64,000 bases of DNA, taken from Pseudomonas sp. FP2196 (GTDB taxonomy: Bacteria; Pseudomonadota; Gammaproteobacteria; Pseudomonadales; Pseudomonadaceae). Below, in pieces: positions 34,281-43,840 of the stretch. Location: positions 2,104,501 to 2,168,500 of the forward strand of contig NZ_CP117445.1 in assembly GCF_030687715.1 (NCBI RefSeq). The letters are read 5' to 3'. The notes beneath the pieces were generated by a model. That model was not told the DNA's origin. It saw only the letters and a list, made by a program, of their open reading frames with translations, and ran no database searches. How positions within the stretch are numbered: the first letter of the stretch is position 1; each line of letters opens with the position of its first letter. Position numbers and translations under genes: made by a program.

Positions 34281-36254
34281 TCATTCACTGGTAAGGGCCG
34301 TGACCGGGTCGAGCCGGGCAGCTTTGCGGGCCGGCATGAAGCCGAAGACAACACCGGTGACCAGTGCGCAGCCGAAGGCGCCGAGCACGGCCATCAGGGA
34401 AAACGCCACAGCGACTTCACTGAGCACCAGCACGCCACCGACGATCAGCGCCAACGCGATCCCGGCAATGCCGCCGACCACCGAGAGCATCACGGCCTCG
34501 GTGAGGAACTGGCGCAGGATGTCCCGTTGTCGGGCACCTGTGGCCATGCGGATACCGATCTCGCGGGTGCGTTCGCGCACGGTCATGAGCATGATGTTCA
34601 TCACGCCGATACCGCCCACCAGCAGCGAGATCGCGGCAATCGAACCGAGCATCAGCGACAGGGTGTTTTGCGTGCGTGCCTCGGCCTGGATCATCGCCGC
34701 GTTGTTGGTCAGTTCGAAATCCTTTTTGCCATTGTGCAGGCGCAGCATCAGTTGTTCGATGGCCTGTTCGGCTTCCTTGACCTTGCGTGCGTCGGCGGCG
34801 GCGATGGCCACGTATTCCGGATCGCGGGTGCCGAACAGTCGCACGCTGGCTGCCGAGTAGGGCACGGCAATTCGATCATCGCTGTCGGAGTCGCCGGAGC
34901 TGGCGCCTTTTTCCGCCAGTACGCCGACCACCTGAAACGGCACGTTCTCGATCAGGATGTAATGGCCGATCGGGTTGATCACATCCTTGAGCAATTTGCT
35001 GCGCACCTTGTGGCCGATCACCGCAACGGCTGCGGCATTCTGTTCATCGGCGTCGGTGAAATAACTGCCTTGCACCACCGGCCAGTTGAAGATCGCCGGG
35101 AAGTTTGTGTCGTTACCGCCGACATAACTCATATGGTCGATATTGCCGTAACGCACCCCGGCCTCGGCGCCGTTGACCGGCATGATCCGCTGCACTTGCG
35201 GCAGGCTCGCCAAGGCACGGACATCGTCCAGAGTGATGACGCCCGGCGGCGTGCGTGGGTTGGGTGCCGAACCGCTCAGGTAGATGATGTTGGAGCCGAA
35301 CGCGCCCATTTGCGCCATGACCTGGCGCTTGCTGCCTTCGCCGACCGCCAGCATCACCACCACCGACGCCACGCCGATGATGATCCCGAGCAAGGTCAGC
35401 GCGGTGCGGAAGCGGTTGATCCACATCACCCGCCACGCCGCGTGCAACGCGTCCACCAGTTCGCCTTTCCAGGCACCGGTCGCCTCGGCGCCCTCGGCCA
35501 GACGCTTGCGCAGATCCACCGCTTGCAAGGCGTCCGGGTTGGCAGTGGTTTGTGCGTCGGGATTGTCTTTGGCGCTGTCGCTGATGATCAGGCCGTCGCG
35601 GATTTCGATGATGCGCTTGGCCCGGGCCGCCACTTCGCGATCGTGGGTGATGAGGATCACCACATGGCCCTGGCTCGCCAATTCGTCGAGCAACGCCATG
35701 ACCTCTTTGCCGCTGTGGCTGTCGAGGGCACCGGTGGGTTCGTCGGCAAGAATGATGTGGCCGCCGTTCATCAAGGCGCGGGCAATCGATACCCGCTGTT
35801 GTTGGCCGCCGGAAAGCTGATGCGGACGGTTGCCGGTGCGCGAGGCCAGGCCGAGTCGGTCGAGCAGGGCGGCCGCGCGGGCATGACGTTCGGCCGCCGG
35901 CGTGCCAGCATAGATGGCCGGCATCTCGACGTTTTCCTGGGCCGAGCCGGACGGGATCAGGTGATAACCCTGGAACACAAAACCGAACGCTTCGCGGCGT
36001 AGCCAGGCCAGTTCGTCGCTGTCCAGGCCGGCGACGTTTTCCCCGGCGAAGCGGTATTCGCCGGACGTCGGCCGATCCAGGCAGCCGAGAATGTTCATCA
36101 AGGTTGACTTGCCGGAGCCGGAAGCGCCGACGATCGCGACGAACTCGCCGGTATGGATCGACAGGTCGATGCCACGCAAGACGTGAACTTCAGGGGCGTC
36201 GCCACCGCCGTAGGATTTGCGGATGTCCTGCAGGTCGATCAGGGGCGTCTGCAT
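34281..36254 (-). CDS. pvdT: PvdT, MacB-type ABC transporter of the pyoverdine efflux pump
   Basis: A 657-residue inner-membrane protein with an N-terminal ATPase (Walker [10 protein letters not shown], signature LSGGQQQR, Walker B ILADEPTG; residues about 1-230). It is followed by a membrane helix, a large periplasmic domain and three C-terminal helices typical of MacB. Together with adaptor PvdR and channel OpmQ it drives pyoverdine efflux. Its ATG directly follows the pvdR stop codon (TGAATG), so the two are translationally coupled. Confidence 0.94.
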   Translation of the reverse strand: MQTPLIDLQDIRKSYGGGDAPEVHVLRGIDLSIHTGEFVAIVGASGSGKSTLMNILGCLDRPTSGEYRFAGENVAGLDSDELAWLRREAFGFVFQGYHLIPSGSAQENVEMPAIYAGTPAAERHARAAALLDRLGLASRTGNRPHQLSGGQQQRVSIARALMNGGHIILADEPTGALDSHSGKEVMALLDELASQGHVVILITHDREVAARAKRIIEIRDGLIISDSAKDNPDAQTTANPDALQAVDLRKRLAEGAEATGAWKGELVDALHAAWRVMWINRFRTALTLLGIIIGVASVVVMLAVGEGSKRQVMAQMGAFGSNIIYLSGSAPNPRTPPGVITLDDVRALASLPQVQRIMPVNGAEAGVRYGNIDHMSYVGGNDTNFPAIFNWPVVQGSYFTDADEQNAAAVAVIGHKVRSKLLKDVINPIGHYILIENVPFQVVGVLAEKGASSGDSDSDDRIAVPYSAASVRLFGTRDPEYVAIAAADARKVKEAEQAIEQLMLRLHNGKKDFELTNNAAMIQAEARTQNTLSLMLGSIAAISLLVGGIGVMNIMLMTVRERTREIGIRMATGARQRDILRQFLTEAVMLSVVGGIAGIALALIVGGVLVLSEVAVAFSLMAVLGAFGCALVTGVVFGFMPARKAARLDPVTALTSE

Positions 36255-37427
36255 TCAACCCCCGCTGCCGTCAGCCGGGCCGATCAGCAAGTGATCACCT
36301 TCGCTCAGGCCATCGAGAATCTGCACCTTGAGACGGTCACTGATGCCGGTGTGCACCTCTCGCGATTCGATGTTGCCGTTGGGGGCGACCACTCGAGCCG
36401 TTTGCCGATCGGCCTGGTTGCTGCCATTCAGGGCTGCCACCGGTGCGGTAAGGATGCCTTTGGCCTGATTCGCGACGAAGAACACTTGGGTGGTCATTTC
36501 GGCCATCAGCGCGTTGTCGGCGTTATCAACGTCGAGCAGCACGGTGTAGAGCACCACGCGGGCGCTGCCACTTTTGCTGGCGCTGGCCGGGCTGCCACCG
36601 CCCTGGCTGGTTTGATCCAGCGGTTTGGGCGGCACCGGCAGGATCTGCCGCACGGTGCTGCTCCAGCGCCGGTTACCGCCGCTGAGGGTGGTGAAGTAAG
36701 CGGTCATGCCCGGTTTGACGTGGCCGATGTCGGCTTCCGACACCTCGGCCCACACCGTCATCGGTGAGAGTTTGGCGATGCGCAGGATCAGCGGTGTCTG
36801 TTGCTGGGCGTTGAGGGTCTGGCCTTCGCGGGCATCGAGGGCGACCACTGTGCCGGCCATCGGCGCATAGATCCGGGTGTAGCCGAGTTCGGCCAGATCG
36901 CTGCGCAGGCTGGCTTCGGCCTGACGAATCTGCGCCTGGAACATGTCGACGCGGGCCTGCGTGGCTTTCAGTTCGGCGCGGGCGGTCTGTACGTCTTCTT
37001 CACGGGTTGCACCGCCGGCGGCAAGATTCTGCTGGCGCTGGTACTTCTGTTGCGCCAGTTCATGCTGGGCGCGTTGTTCCTGCAATTGCGCCTTTAGATT
37101 CTCGACGGAGAAGCGCCCGGCATCGAGCTTGGCCTTCTGCGTCGACGGGTCGATCTCCACCAGCAACTGGCCTTCCTTGACCACGTCGCCGACTTCCACG
37201 TGGATCTTCTGAATCTGTCCTGACGCCTGTGCGCCCACATCGACATAGCGACGTGGCTGCAGGGTGCCGAGCGCAGTGACGCTGCTTTCGATGTCGCCGC
37301 GTGTGACTTGCACGGTGGCAAATTTATCCCGGCCCGGCGGCATGATCTGCCACGCGGCGTAAGCGACAACGGGGATCAGACAAAGGACTGCGAGCAGGGC
37401 GCGTCGGGCGGGGCGGGGACGTTTCAT
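36255..37427 (-). CDS. pvdR: PvdR, periplasmic adaptor of the pyoverdine efflux pump
   Basis: A 390-residue membrane-fusion protein of the MacA type. It has one N-terminal membrane segment (ALLAVLCLIPVVAYAAW), a lipoyl/biotinyl half-motif with a coiled-coil hairpin (about residues 80-170, QEQRAQHELAQQKYQRQQ), and a beta-barrel region. The ATG at 37427 with GGAA upstream is chosen; the longer frame adds 15 residues without a signal. It is the first gene of pvdRT-opmQ, with a PvdS box at 37536-37559. In PAO1 fpvR lies just upstream; here there is none. Confidence 0.93.
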   Translation of the reverse strand: MKRPRPARRALLAVLCLIPVVAYAAWQIMPPGRDKFATVQVTRGDIESSVTALGTLQPRRYVDVGAQASGQIQKIHVEVGDVVKEGQLLVEIDPSTQKAKLDAGRFSVENLKAQLQEQRAQHELAQQKYQRQQNLAAGGATREEDVQTARAELKATQARVDMFQAQIRQAEASLRSDLAELGYTRIYAPMAGTVVALDAREGQTLNAQQQTPLILRIAKLSPMTVWAEVSEADIGHVKPGMTAYFTTLSGGNRRWSSTVRQILPVPPKPLDQTSQGGGSPASASKSGSARVVLYTVLLDVDNADNALMAEMTTQVFFVANQAKGILTAPVAALNGSNQADRQTARVVAPNGNIESREVHTGISDRLKVQILDGLSEGDHLLIGPADGSGG

Positions 37428-37535
37428 GCAGGGTTCCGGCCAGTGGAAATCGGCCCGTCGTTCGGCTCGCACACAGATTCGGGCAGCGCTGAACGCTGTC
37501 GCAGGGCACGACAGACACGGGAAGCTGTCCTGTAA

Positions 37536-37559
37536 ACGAGGAAAGTGCAGGGGAATTTA
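37536..37559 (-). promoter_or_regulatory. PvdS-type promoter box of pvdRT-opmQ
   Basis: The minus strand reads TAAAT-N16-CGT with exact spacing, 109 bases upstream of the pvdR start. Confidence 0.85.
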
Positions 37560-37635
37560 AGCGCTGACACACGATGTAACAGCTATAGCGCAGGACTATT
37601 TATCGGGCAAAGACAAACGCTACTTTAAATCTATA

Positions 37636-37650
37636 TGAGAATTACTATAA
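37636..37650 (+). promoter_or_regulatory. Fur box upstream of fpvI
   Basis: TGAGAATTACTATAA matches the 15-base Fur core TGATAATnATTATCA at 11 of 14 defined positions. It lies about 100 bases before the fpvI ATG, which fits the known Fur repression of pyoverdine sigma factors. Confidence 0.7.
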
Positions 37651-37751
37651 ATTACGCACCTCACGTTGCCACTATCTTGCTACCGCTCATCGCGTGTTCA
37701 TCGATCAGTGTGCTCAAGGACAGAAACCGCACCTTTTTGCGGCCGGGAGTC

Positions 37752-38234
37752 ATGTTGGAAAACTACTATCGCGAGCTGGTGTGTTTCCTGAACGCCAAGC
37801 TGGGCAACCGTCAGGTTGCCGAGGATGTGGTGCATGACGCCTATTTGCGGGTGCTGGAGCGTTCCAGCGACACGCCGATCGAGCAACCTCGGGCGTTTCT
37901 TTATCGCACGGCGTTGAATCTGGTCATCGACGATCATCGGCGCAATGCCCTGCGCCAAGTCGAACCGCTGGAAGTGCTCGACAATGAAGAGCGCTATTTC
38001 ACGCCTTCCCCCCACGGCACCCTCGATCACGGCCAACGCCTGGAAATGCTCCAGCGTGCCCTGGCCGAACTGTCATCCGTCTGCCGTGAAAGTTTTCTGC
38101 TGCGCAAGATCGACGGCCTGTCGCATCCGGAAATTGCTGAACAGCTCGGCATTTCCAAGGCTCTGGTGGAAAAGCATATCGTCAATGCCATGAAACATTG
38201 CCGCCTGCGGATCAAGCAATGGGATGCCCATTGA
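37752..38234 (+). CDS. fpvI: FpvI, ECF sigma factor for ferripyoverdine receptor expression
   Basis: A 160-residue iron-type ECF sigma factor. Region 2 lies near the N-terminus (NRQVAEDVVHDAYLRVLE and PRAFLYRTALNLVIDDHRR). Region 4 contains the helix-turn-helix (LDGLSHPEIAEQLGISKALVEKH-like segment at about residues 115-140). In PAO1 FpvI directs fpvA transcription and is held by the anti-sigma factor FpvR until FpvA binds ferripyoverdine. Position beside pvdA and pvdR, and the length, support FpvI rather than PvdS. The ATG at 37752 has GGGAG four bases upstream. A Fur box lies upstream. No anti-sigma gene is adjacent. Confidence 0.88.
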   Translation: MLENYYRELVCFLNAKLGNRQVAEDVVHDAYLRVLERSSDTPIEQPRAFLYRTALNLVIDDHRRNALRQVEPLEVLDNEERYFTPSPHGTLDHGQRLEMLQRALAELSSVCRESFLLRKIDGLSHPEIAEQLGISKALVEKHIVNAMKHCRLRIKQWDAH

Positions 38235-38245
38235 GCCATCGCCGG

Positions 38246-38269
38246 TAAATTTTATTTCACTGTCCTCGT
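38246..38269 (+). promoter_or_regulatory. PvdS-type promoter box of pvdA
   Basis: TAAAT (38246-38250), 16 bases, CGT (38267-38269); 98 bases upstream of the pvdA ATG and just after the fpvI stop. Confidence 0.87.
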
Positions 38270-38367
38270 TCCTACTCAACAGACGACCTGCTGTCCTGCT
38301 CAAGGCCGGTCAGGTCACTTAGGCTCTCCTTCCCCTTGTTGAGGGGTTCATCCAGAGGACACTGGAA

Positions 38368-39702
38368 ATGACACAGGCAATTGCATCGCCCATCGTTCAC
38401 GACCTGATCGGCGTCGGTTTCGGCCCTTCGAACCTGGCGCTGGCCATCGCTCTGCAAGAGCGCGGCCCGACGCACGGCGAACTGGATGTACTGTTCCTCG
38501 ACAAGCAGGCCGACTACAGCTGGCACGGTAATACCCTGTCGACCCAGAGCGAACTGCAGATTTCCTTCCTGAAGGATCTGGTGACCCTGCGCAATCCGAC
38601 CAGCCCTTACTCGTTCGTCAATTACCTCAAGTACCACGGCCGTCTGGTCGACTTCATCAACCTCGGCACCTTCTACCCGTGCCGCATGGAGTACAACGAC
38701 TACCTGCGCTGGGTCGCCGGGCAGTTCACCGAGCAGAGCCGTTATGGTGAAGAAGTGCTGACCATCGAGCCGGTACTGCACAACCATCAGGTTGAAGCGT
38801 TGCGCGTGATTTCCCGCGATAGCCAGGGCCAGCAACATGTACGTACCACTCGTTCGGTGGTGGTCAGCGCCGGCGGCACGCCACGAATTCCCGAGGCGTT
38901 CAAGGCGTTGAAAGGCGACACCCGCGTGTTCCACCATTCGCAATACCTGTCGCAGATGGCCAAGCAGCCTTGCGTGAACAATCAGCCGATGAGCATCGCG
39001 ATCATCGGAGGCGGGCAGAGCGCGGCGGAGGCGTTTATCGATCTGAACGATTCGTTCCCGTCGGTGCAAGTCGACATGATTTTGCGTGGCTCGGCCCTCA
39101 AGCCTGCAGACGACAGCCCGTTCGTCAACGAAGTGTTCTCGCCTGAGTTCACCGATCTGGTGTTCCAGCAGAACAATGCCGAGCGTGAACGTCTGGTCAA
39201 CGAGTACCACAACACCAACTACTCAGTGGTGGACATCGACCTGATCGAACGCATCTACGGCATCTTCTACCGCCAGAAAGTCTCCGGGATTGCCCGCCAT
39301 GCGTTTCGCACCCTGACCACCGTCGAGAGCGCCACCGCTACTGAAAACGGTATCGAACTGGCGGTGCGCAACAACGCCACTGGCGAAGTCACCGTGCGCC
39401 TTTACGACGCCGTGGTGCTGGCCACCGGCTACGAGCGGCAGATGCACCGTAAATTGCTGGCACCGCTGGAAGAGTATTTGGGCGACTTCGAAGTTGATCG
39501 CAATTACAAGCTGATCACTGATGAGCGCTGCAAGGCCGGCATCTACATGCAGGGCTTCTGCCAGGCCAGCCATGGCCTGAGTGACACGCTACTGTCGGTG
39601 TTGCCGATCCGTGCGGACGAGATTGCCGGCTCGCTGTATGAGCATGGCAAGAACCGTGGGCATCGGTCGATGGCGGATCTGTTGTTGGCGACTGCCAGCT
39701 GA
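38368..39702 (+). CDS. pvdA: L-ornithine N5-monooxygenase PvdA
   Basis: A 444-residue flavin-dependent hydroxylase that turns L-ornithine into N5-hydroxyornithine, the hydroxamate iron ligand of pyoverdine. It shows an FAD site GVGFGPSNLALA (residues about 15-26), an NADPH site IGGGQSAAE (about 212-220) and the C-terminal LATGYE motif, all typical of SidA/PvdA enzymes. It is monocistronic and driven by the PvdS box at 38246. Its product is the likely substrate of one of the A domains with pocket code DGEACGGVTK. Confidence 0.96.
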   Translation: MTQAIASPIVHDLIGVGFGPSNLALAIALQERGPTHGELDVLFLDKQADYSWHGNTLSTQSELQISFLKDLVTLRNPTSPYSFVNYLKYHGRLVDFINLGTFYPCRMEYNDYLRWVAGQFTEQSRYGEEVLTIEPVLHNHQVEALRVISRDSQGQQHVRTTRSVVVSAGGTPRIPEAFKALKGDTRVFHHSQYLSQMAKQPCVNNQPMSIAIIGGGQSAAEAFIDLNDSFPSVQVDMILRGSALKPADDSPFVNEVFSPEFTDLVFQQNNAERERLVNEYHNTNYSVVDIDLIERIYGIFYRQKVSGIARHAFRTLTTVESATATENGIELAVRNNATGEVTVRLYDAVVLATGYERQMHRKLLAPLEEYLGDFEVDRNYKLITDERCKAGIYMQGFCQASHGLSDTLLSVLPIRADEIAGSLYEHGKNRGHRSMADLLLATAS

Positions 39703-40274
39703 ATCAGCATTGCCTGATACACCGCATTCGCGAGCAGGCTCGCTCCCACAATGGTTCTGTGTACGCAGGACAAAATGTGGGAGCGAGCCTGCTCGCGAAG
39801 GGGCCATCAAAAGCACCACAAAATCCGAATCCTGAACCCTTCCTGAACGCCCCCCACATTCCCCGACACACCTCCTTTTGCCGGTTTACTCTCCAGACAT
39901 CGAGGCGTAAGCTTCGCGCGTTTTCATCAATAGCGGAGACCCACAGTGGGTACTTGTTCGAGTGACAGTTGTCGGCCGGTCTCGGTAACCGGCAGATTCT
40001 CGGCAAGATAACGCGCCTCTTTTGTGCCGTTGTCTCGCCGTAACAGCGAGCAGCGGCATCCCGTGCATGGCCAGTCCTTGGTCGTGTCTGGACGTTCCTT
40101 CTCATCGACGCTGAACAGAGCGTGATGTCGACTTTATCGTCGCCATTGCAGCCCTATCGACACGCCTGTCTTTTTTGACCGGCGCGCCAAACCTTGCCGT
40201 GCCGGTTTACCCGGCGGACGAGGCGCGGCCGTACCTGCTTGACGGTTTCCCGGCTGACCACAGGGGCAACAGCC
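39703..40274 (+). other. pvdA-mgtA intergenic region with REP pair and long mgtA leader
   Basis: These 572 bases hold no supported gene. They contain a REP pair (39727-39799) and then about 370 bases that probably form the mgtA leader. Clear hairpins there are gccggt/accggc (39975-39993) and a longer one from 40027 to 40057 (gccgttg/cagcggc with an inner ctcgc/gcgag stem). No terminator-type T-run directly follows these stems. The short frames present lack ribosome sites. Confidence 0.55.
39727..39799. repeat. REP pair (BIME-like)
   Basis: Two 24-base inverted copies, ttcgcgagcaggctcgctcc... (39727-39750) and its exact complement (39776-39799), are separated by 25 bases. This is a common fluorescent-Pseudomonas REP sequence and could end pvdA transcripts. 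Confidence 0.85.
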
Positions 40275-42974
40275 ATGAAACTTACGCTCAAGGAATTTTT
40301 CGCAGGTTTTCTGCGGACCCGCCACATCGCCCGGCACTTCCGTCGCCTGGCGCTGCTGGAAACCATCAACGACACCACGGTCAGCCGTGAAGTCCCGCCC
40401 ACTCTGGCCAACACGCTGGTGGATGCCGCGCATGGCGACAGCGCTGTGTTGCTGTCTTCAATGGGCACGCATGCCGAAGGCCTGACCGATTTCGAAGTCG
40501 ATGCTTTGCGTGCGCAGCACGGCCTCAATGAAGTCGAACATGAGCAACCGCTGCCATGGTGGACCCACCTGTGGCACTGCTATAAAAACCCGTTCAACCT
40601 GCTGCTGACCTTGCTGGCGGTGATCTCGTGGCTGACCGAAGACCTCAAAGCCGCCGTGGTGATTTTCTCCATGGTGGTGCTGTCGACGCTGCTGCGCTTT
40701 TGGCAGGAAAGCAAATCCAACCAGGCCGCCGACGCACTCAAGGCCATGGTCAGCAATACCGCCACGGTGATGCGCCGTGACGCACCGCGGGCCGAGTTGC
40801 CGATCAAGCAATTGGTGCCGGGCGATCTGATCGTACTGTCGGCTGGCGACATGATTCCCGCCGATTGCCGGGTGCTCAGCGCCAAAGACCTGTTCGTCAG
40901 CCAGGCCGCGATGACCGGTGAATCGATGCCGGTGGAGAAGTTTCCACGTCAGGCCGATCGCGACACACGCAATCCGCTGGAGCTGGAAAATATCCTGTTC
41001 ATGGGCACCAATGTGGTGTCCGGCACGGCGGTGGCAGTGGTTCTCACCACCGGCAACAACACCTACTTCGGTGCCCTGGCGCAACGTGTCGGTGCGACTG
41101 ATCGTGCGGTCACGTCGTTCCAGCAAGGCGTCAACAAAGTCAGCTGGCTGCTGATCCGCTTCATGTTCGTCATGGCGCCGCTGGTGCTGTTCCTCAACGG
41201 TTTCACCAAGGGTGACTGGACCGAAGCGCTGCTGTTCGCGCTGTCGATTGCCGTCGGTCTGACCCCGGAAATGCTGCCGATGATCGTCACCTCGACACTG
41301 GCCAAGGGGGCGGTGTTTCTGTCGCGCAAGAAAGTCATCGTCAAACGCCTCGATGCCATTCAGAACTTCGGCGCCATGGACGTGCTGTGCACCGACAAGA
41401 CTGGCACCCTGACCCAAGACAAGATTTTCCTCGCGCGCAATGTCGACGTCTGGGGCGAAGACTCCGACGATGTGCTGGAAATGGCCTACCTCAACAGCTA
41501 CTACCAGACCGGCCTGAAAAACCTGTTGGACGTAGCGGTGCTCGAACACGTGGAAGTCCACCGCGAACTGAAAGTCGGCACCGCGTTTCGCAAGGTCGAT
41601 GAGATCCCGTTCGACTTCAACCGTCGGCGCATGTCGGTGGTGGTCGAGGGGCGCGGTCAGCCGCATCAACTGATCTGCAAAGGCGCGGTGGAAGAAGTGC
41701 TTGCGGTGTGCAGCCGCGTGCGTCACGGCGACGTCGATGAAGCCTTGAGCGATGAATTGCTGACCCGGATTCGTCAGGTCACCGCAGCATTCAACGCTGA
41801 AGGCTTGCGCGTAGTGGCGGTGGCGGCCCGCTCGATGCCTGAAGGTCGCGACGTCTATAACCTGGCCGATGAACAGGATCTGACGCTGATTGGTTACGTG
41901 GCATTCCTTGATCCACCGAAGGAAAGCACCGCGCCGGCGCTCAAGGCCTTGGCCGAGCATGGCGTGGCGGTGAAAGTGCTGACCGGCGACAACGAGCTGG
42001 TGACCGCGAAGATCTGCCGCGAAGTCGGCCTCGCGCAACAGGGCCTGTTGCTGGGCAACGACGTCGAACGCATGAGCGATGCCGAACTGGCAGTGGCCGT
42101 GGAAACCACCAACGTCTTTGCCAAACTGACGCCGTCGCACAAGGAACGCATCGTGCGCATCCTCAAGGGCAACGGCCATGTGGTCGGTTTCATGGGCGAC
42201 GGCATCAACGACGCGCCAGCGCTGCGCACCGCCGATATCGGTATTTCCGTGGACAGCGCGGTGGACATCGCCAAGGAAGCGGCCGACATCATCCTGCTGG
42301 AAAAGAGCCTGATGGTGCTGGAGGAGGGCGTGCTCGAAGGGCGCCGGACCTTCGCCAACATGCTCAAGTACATCAAGATGACCGCCAGTTCCAACTTCGG
42401 CAATGTGTTCTCGGTGTTGGTCGCCAGTGCATTTATTCCGTTTCTGCCGATGCTGCCAATGCACCTGCTGGTGCAGAACCTGCTCTACGACATTTCGCAG
42501 ATCGCCATCCCGTTCGATAACGTCGATGAGGAGATGTTGAAAAAACCGCAGCGCTGGCAGCCGGGCGACGTCGGGCGCTTCATGCTGTTCTTCGGCCCGA
42601 TCAGTTCGATCTTCGACATCACCACGTTCGCCTTGATGTGGTACGTGTTTGACGCCAATACCCCGGATCACCAGACGCTGTTCCAGTCGGGCTGGTTCGT
42701 GGTGGGGTTGCTGACCCAGACGCTGATCGTGCACATGATCCGCACGCCGAAGATTCCGTTCCTGCAAAGCCGTGCCGCCATGCCGCTGCTGGTGATGACC
42801 GGGATCATCATGGCCGTGGGCATCTTCCTGCCAATGGGCCCGCTGGCGCATTACTTCAAATTGCAGGCGCTGCCATCGCTGTACTTCGTGTTCCTGCCGG
42901 TGATCCTGCTGGCGTACATGGCGTTGACCCAAGCGGTTAAAGGGTTCTACATCCGCCGGTTCGGCTGGCAGTAA
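40275..42974 (+). CDS. mgtA: Mg2+-importing P-type ATPase MgtA
   Basis: An 899-residue inner-membrane P-type (P3B) ATPase importing magnesium. It has an actuator TGES motif (MTGESMPVEK), the phosphorylation motif CTDKTGT (Asp374), nucleotide-binding and hinge motifs (KGAVEEV, TGDN, GDGIND), and about ten membrane helices, including the PEMLP motif of helix 4. The ATG at 40275 with AGGGG upstream is used; the longer frame from 40194 lies in the leader. It is followed 149 bases later by an MgtC-family gene, a usual partner in low-Mg2+ response. The long structured leader suggests control after transcription starts. Confidence 0.94.
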   Translation: MKLTLKEFFAGFLRTRHIARHFRRLALLETINDTTVSREVPPTLANTLVDAAHGDSAVLLSSMGTHAEGLTDFEVDALRAQHGLNEVEHEQPLPWWTHLWHCYKNPFNLLLTLLAVISWLTEDLKAAVVIFSMVVLSTLLRFWQESKSNQAADALKAMVSNTATVMRRDAPRAELPIKQLVPGDLIVLSAGDMIPADCRVLSAKDLFVSQAAMTGESMPVEKFPRQADRDTRNPLELENILFMGTNVVSGTAVAVVLTTGNNTYFGALAQRVGATDRAVTSFQQGVNKVSWLLIRFMFVMAPLVLFLNGFTKGDWTEALLFALSIAVGLTPEMLPMIVTSTLAKGAVFLSRKKVIVKRLDAIQNFGAMDVLCTDKTGTLTQDKIFLARNVDVWGEDSDDVLEMAYLNSYYQTGLKNLLDVAVLEHVEVHRELKVGTAFRKVDEIPFDFNRRRMSVVVEGRGQPHQLICKGAVEEVLAVCSRVRHGDVDEALSDELLTRIRQVTAAFNAEGLRVVAVAARSMPEGRDVYNLADEQDLTLIGYVAFLDPPKESTAPALKALAEHGVAVKVLTGDNELVTAKICREVGLAQQGLLLGNDVERMSDAELAVAVETTNVFAKLTPSHKERIVRILKGNGHVVGFMGDGINDAPALRTADIGISVDSAVDIAKEAADIILLEKSLMVLEEGVLEGRRTFANMLKYIKMTASSNFGNVFSVLVASAFIPFLPMLPMHLLVQNLLYDISQIAIPFDNVDEEMLKKPQRWQPGDVGRFMLFFGPISSIFDITTFALMWYVFDANTPDHQTLFQSGWFVVGLLTQTLIVHMIRTPKIPFLQSRAAMPLLVMTGIIMAVGIFLPMGPLAHYFKLQALPSLYFVFLPVILLAYMALTQAVKGFYIRRFGWQ

Positions 42975-42991
42975 AGTTCGGACAAAACTGT

Positions 42992-43097
42992 TCCCTTTAG
43001 GAGCTGCCGCAGGCTGCGATCTTTTGATCTTGTTTTTAAAAGGCAAAGTCAAAAGATCGTCCGATCGCGGCCCGAGCCTGCGGCAGCTCCTACAGGG
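42992..43097. repeat. REP-type inverted repeat between mgtA and mgtC
   Basis: The left arm (about 42992-43030, with aggagctgccgcaggctgcg) and right arm (about 43049-43097, with gcctgcggcagctcct) are inverted copies. The inner part atcttttgat is also palindromic. It is a family common in P. fluorescens genomes and is related to the element at 32807. Confidence 0.8.
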
Positions 43098-43123
43098 ACG
43101 GTGTGTTTTTCAAGGATTTCATC

Positions 43124-43840
43124 ATGCAAGCCATCAACAATCTCAACCTCACTTCGCTGCTCGACACCCTGATCAGCCTCAGCGCCGCGTTCATCCTCGG
43201 CGGCCTGATCGGCTTCGAGCGCCAGTATCGGCAACGCACTGCCGGCCTGCGCACCAATGTGCTGGTGGCGGTCGGCGCGGCGATTTTCGTGGATATGGCC
43301 AACCGTCTCGCCGGCGCTGAAGGCGCGGTGCGGGTGGTCGCCTATGTGGTCTCCGGCATCGGTTTTCTCGGCGCCGGGGTGATCATGCGCGAAGAAGGCA
43401 ACGTGCGCGGGCTCAACACCGCCGCGACCCTGTGGACTTCCGCCGCAGTCGGCGCCTGCGCAGGTGCTGATCTGCTCGCCGAAGCCGTGCTCGGCACACT
43501 GTTCATCCTCGCCGCCAACACCTTGCTGCGCCCGATCGTCAACAACATCAACCGTCAGCCACTGGACGTGGTCTCGGCGGAAGTCACCAACATCGTCTAC
43601 GTCATCGCCCGGCGCTCGCAGCAGAAAGCCGTGTTCGCCTTGCTCGAAGCGGAACTGGAACGCAGTAATTACCCGGCCAGCGATGTCGACGTACATGCCT
43701 TCGGCGCCGATGAAATCGAGATCGAAGCGACGCTGGCCACCACCTCGGTTGATGGCGATGAACTGGACGCATTGGTCGCGCGGATCTCGACGTCGTCGCT
43801 GGTAGTGCAGGCGTTCTGGAGTCCGAGTACTACCGATTAG
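43124..43840 (+). CDS. MgtC/SapB-family membrane protein
   Basis: A 238-residue inner-membrane protein. The N-terminal MgtC domain has about four or five helices and the conserved GGLIGFERQ...AGLRTN motif, followed by [13 protein letters not shown] soluble C-terminal ACT-like domain (about residues 150-238) follows, as in long MgtC proteins. The family helps survival in low Mg2+ and modulates the F-type ATPase or phosphate uptake; it does not itself carry magnesium. I chose ATG 43124 with AAGGA eight bases upstream over the GTG at 43103. It is likely expressed with or near mgtA. Confidence 0.88.
   Translation: MQAINNLNLTSLLDTLISLSAAFILGGLIGFERQYRQRTAGLRTNVLVAVGAAIFVDMANRLAGAEGAVRVVAYVVSGIGFLGAGVIMREEGNVRGLNTAATLWTSAAVGACAGADLLAEAVLGTLFILAANTLLRPIVNNINRQPLDVVSAEVTNIVYVIARRSQQKAVFALLEAELERSNYPASDVDVHAFGADEIEIEATLATTSVDGDELDALVARISTSSLVVQAFWSPSTTD

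Larger units (their letters stand above)
37428..37751. other. Divergent control region between pvdR and fpvI
   Basis: These 324 bases hold no gene that I can support. They contain the pvdR promoter box (37536-37559, minus) and the fpvI Fur box (37636-37650). The fpvI frame is open upstream of its start to 37635, but this stretch contains the Fur box and lacks a ribosome site, so it is taken as untranslated. Confidence 0.75.

Noticed and set aside
23146..36002. Long plus-strand frames opposite fpvA, pvdE, pvdN, pvdM and pvdT (for example 24025-25521, 28470-29690, 34086-36002)
   Set aside because: They are shadows of the minus-strand pvd genes, which have clear family motifs and codon use.
37635..37751. 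Longer start for fpvI at 37635
   Set aside because: It would place the Fur box inside the gene and add 39 residues not seen in the family; ATG 37752 has a good ribosome site.
39895..39912. PhoP box before mgtA
   Set aside because: Only one half (GGTTTA) is present; the second half does not match.
40458..43052. 864-codon minus-strand frame opposite mgtA
   Set aside because: mgtA on the other strand has all P-type ATPase motifs; this frame has none and is rich in His/Gln/Arg, as usual for antisense frames.
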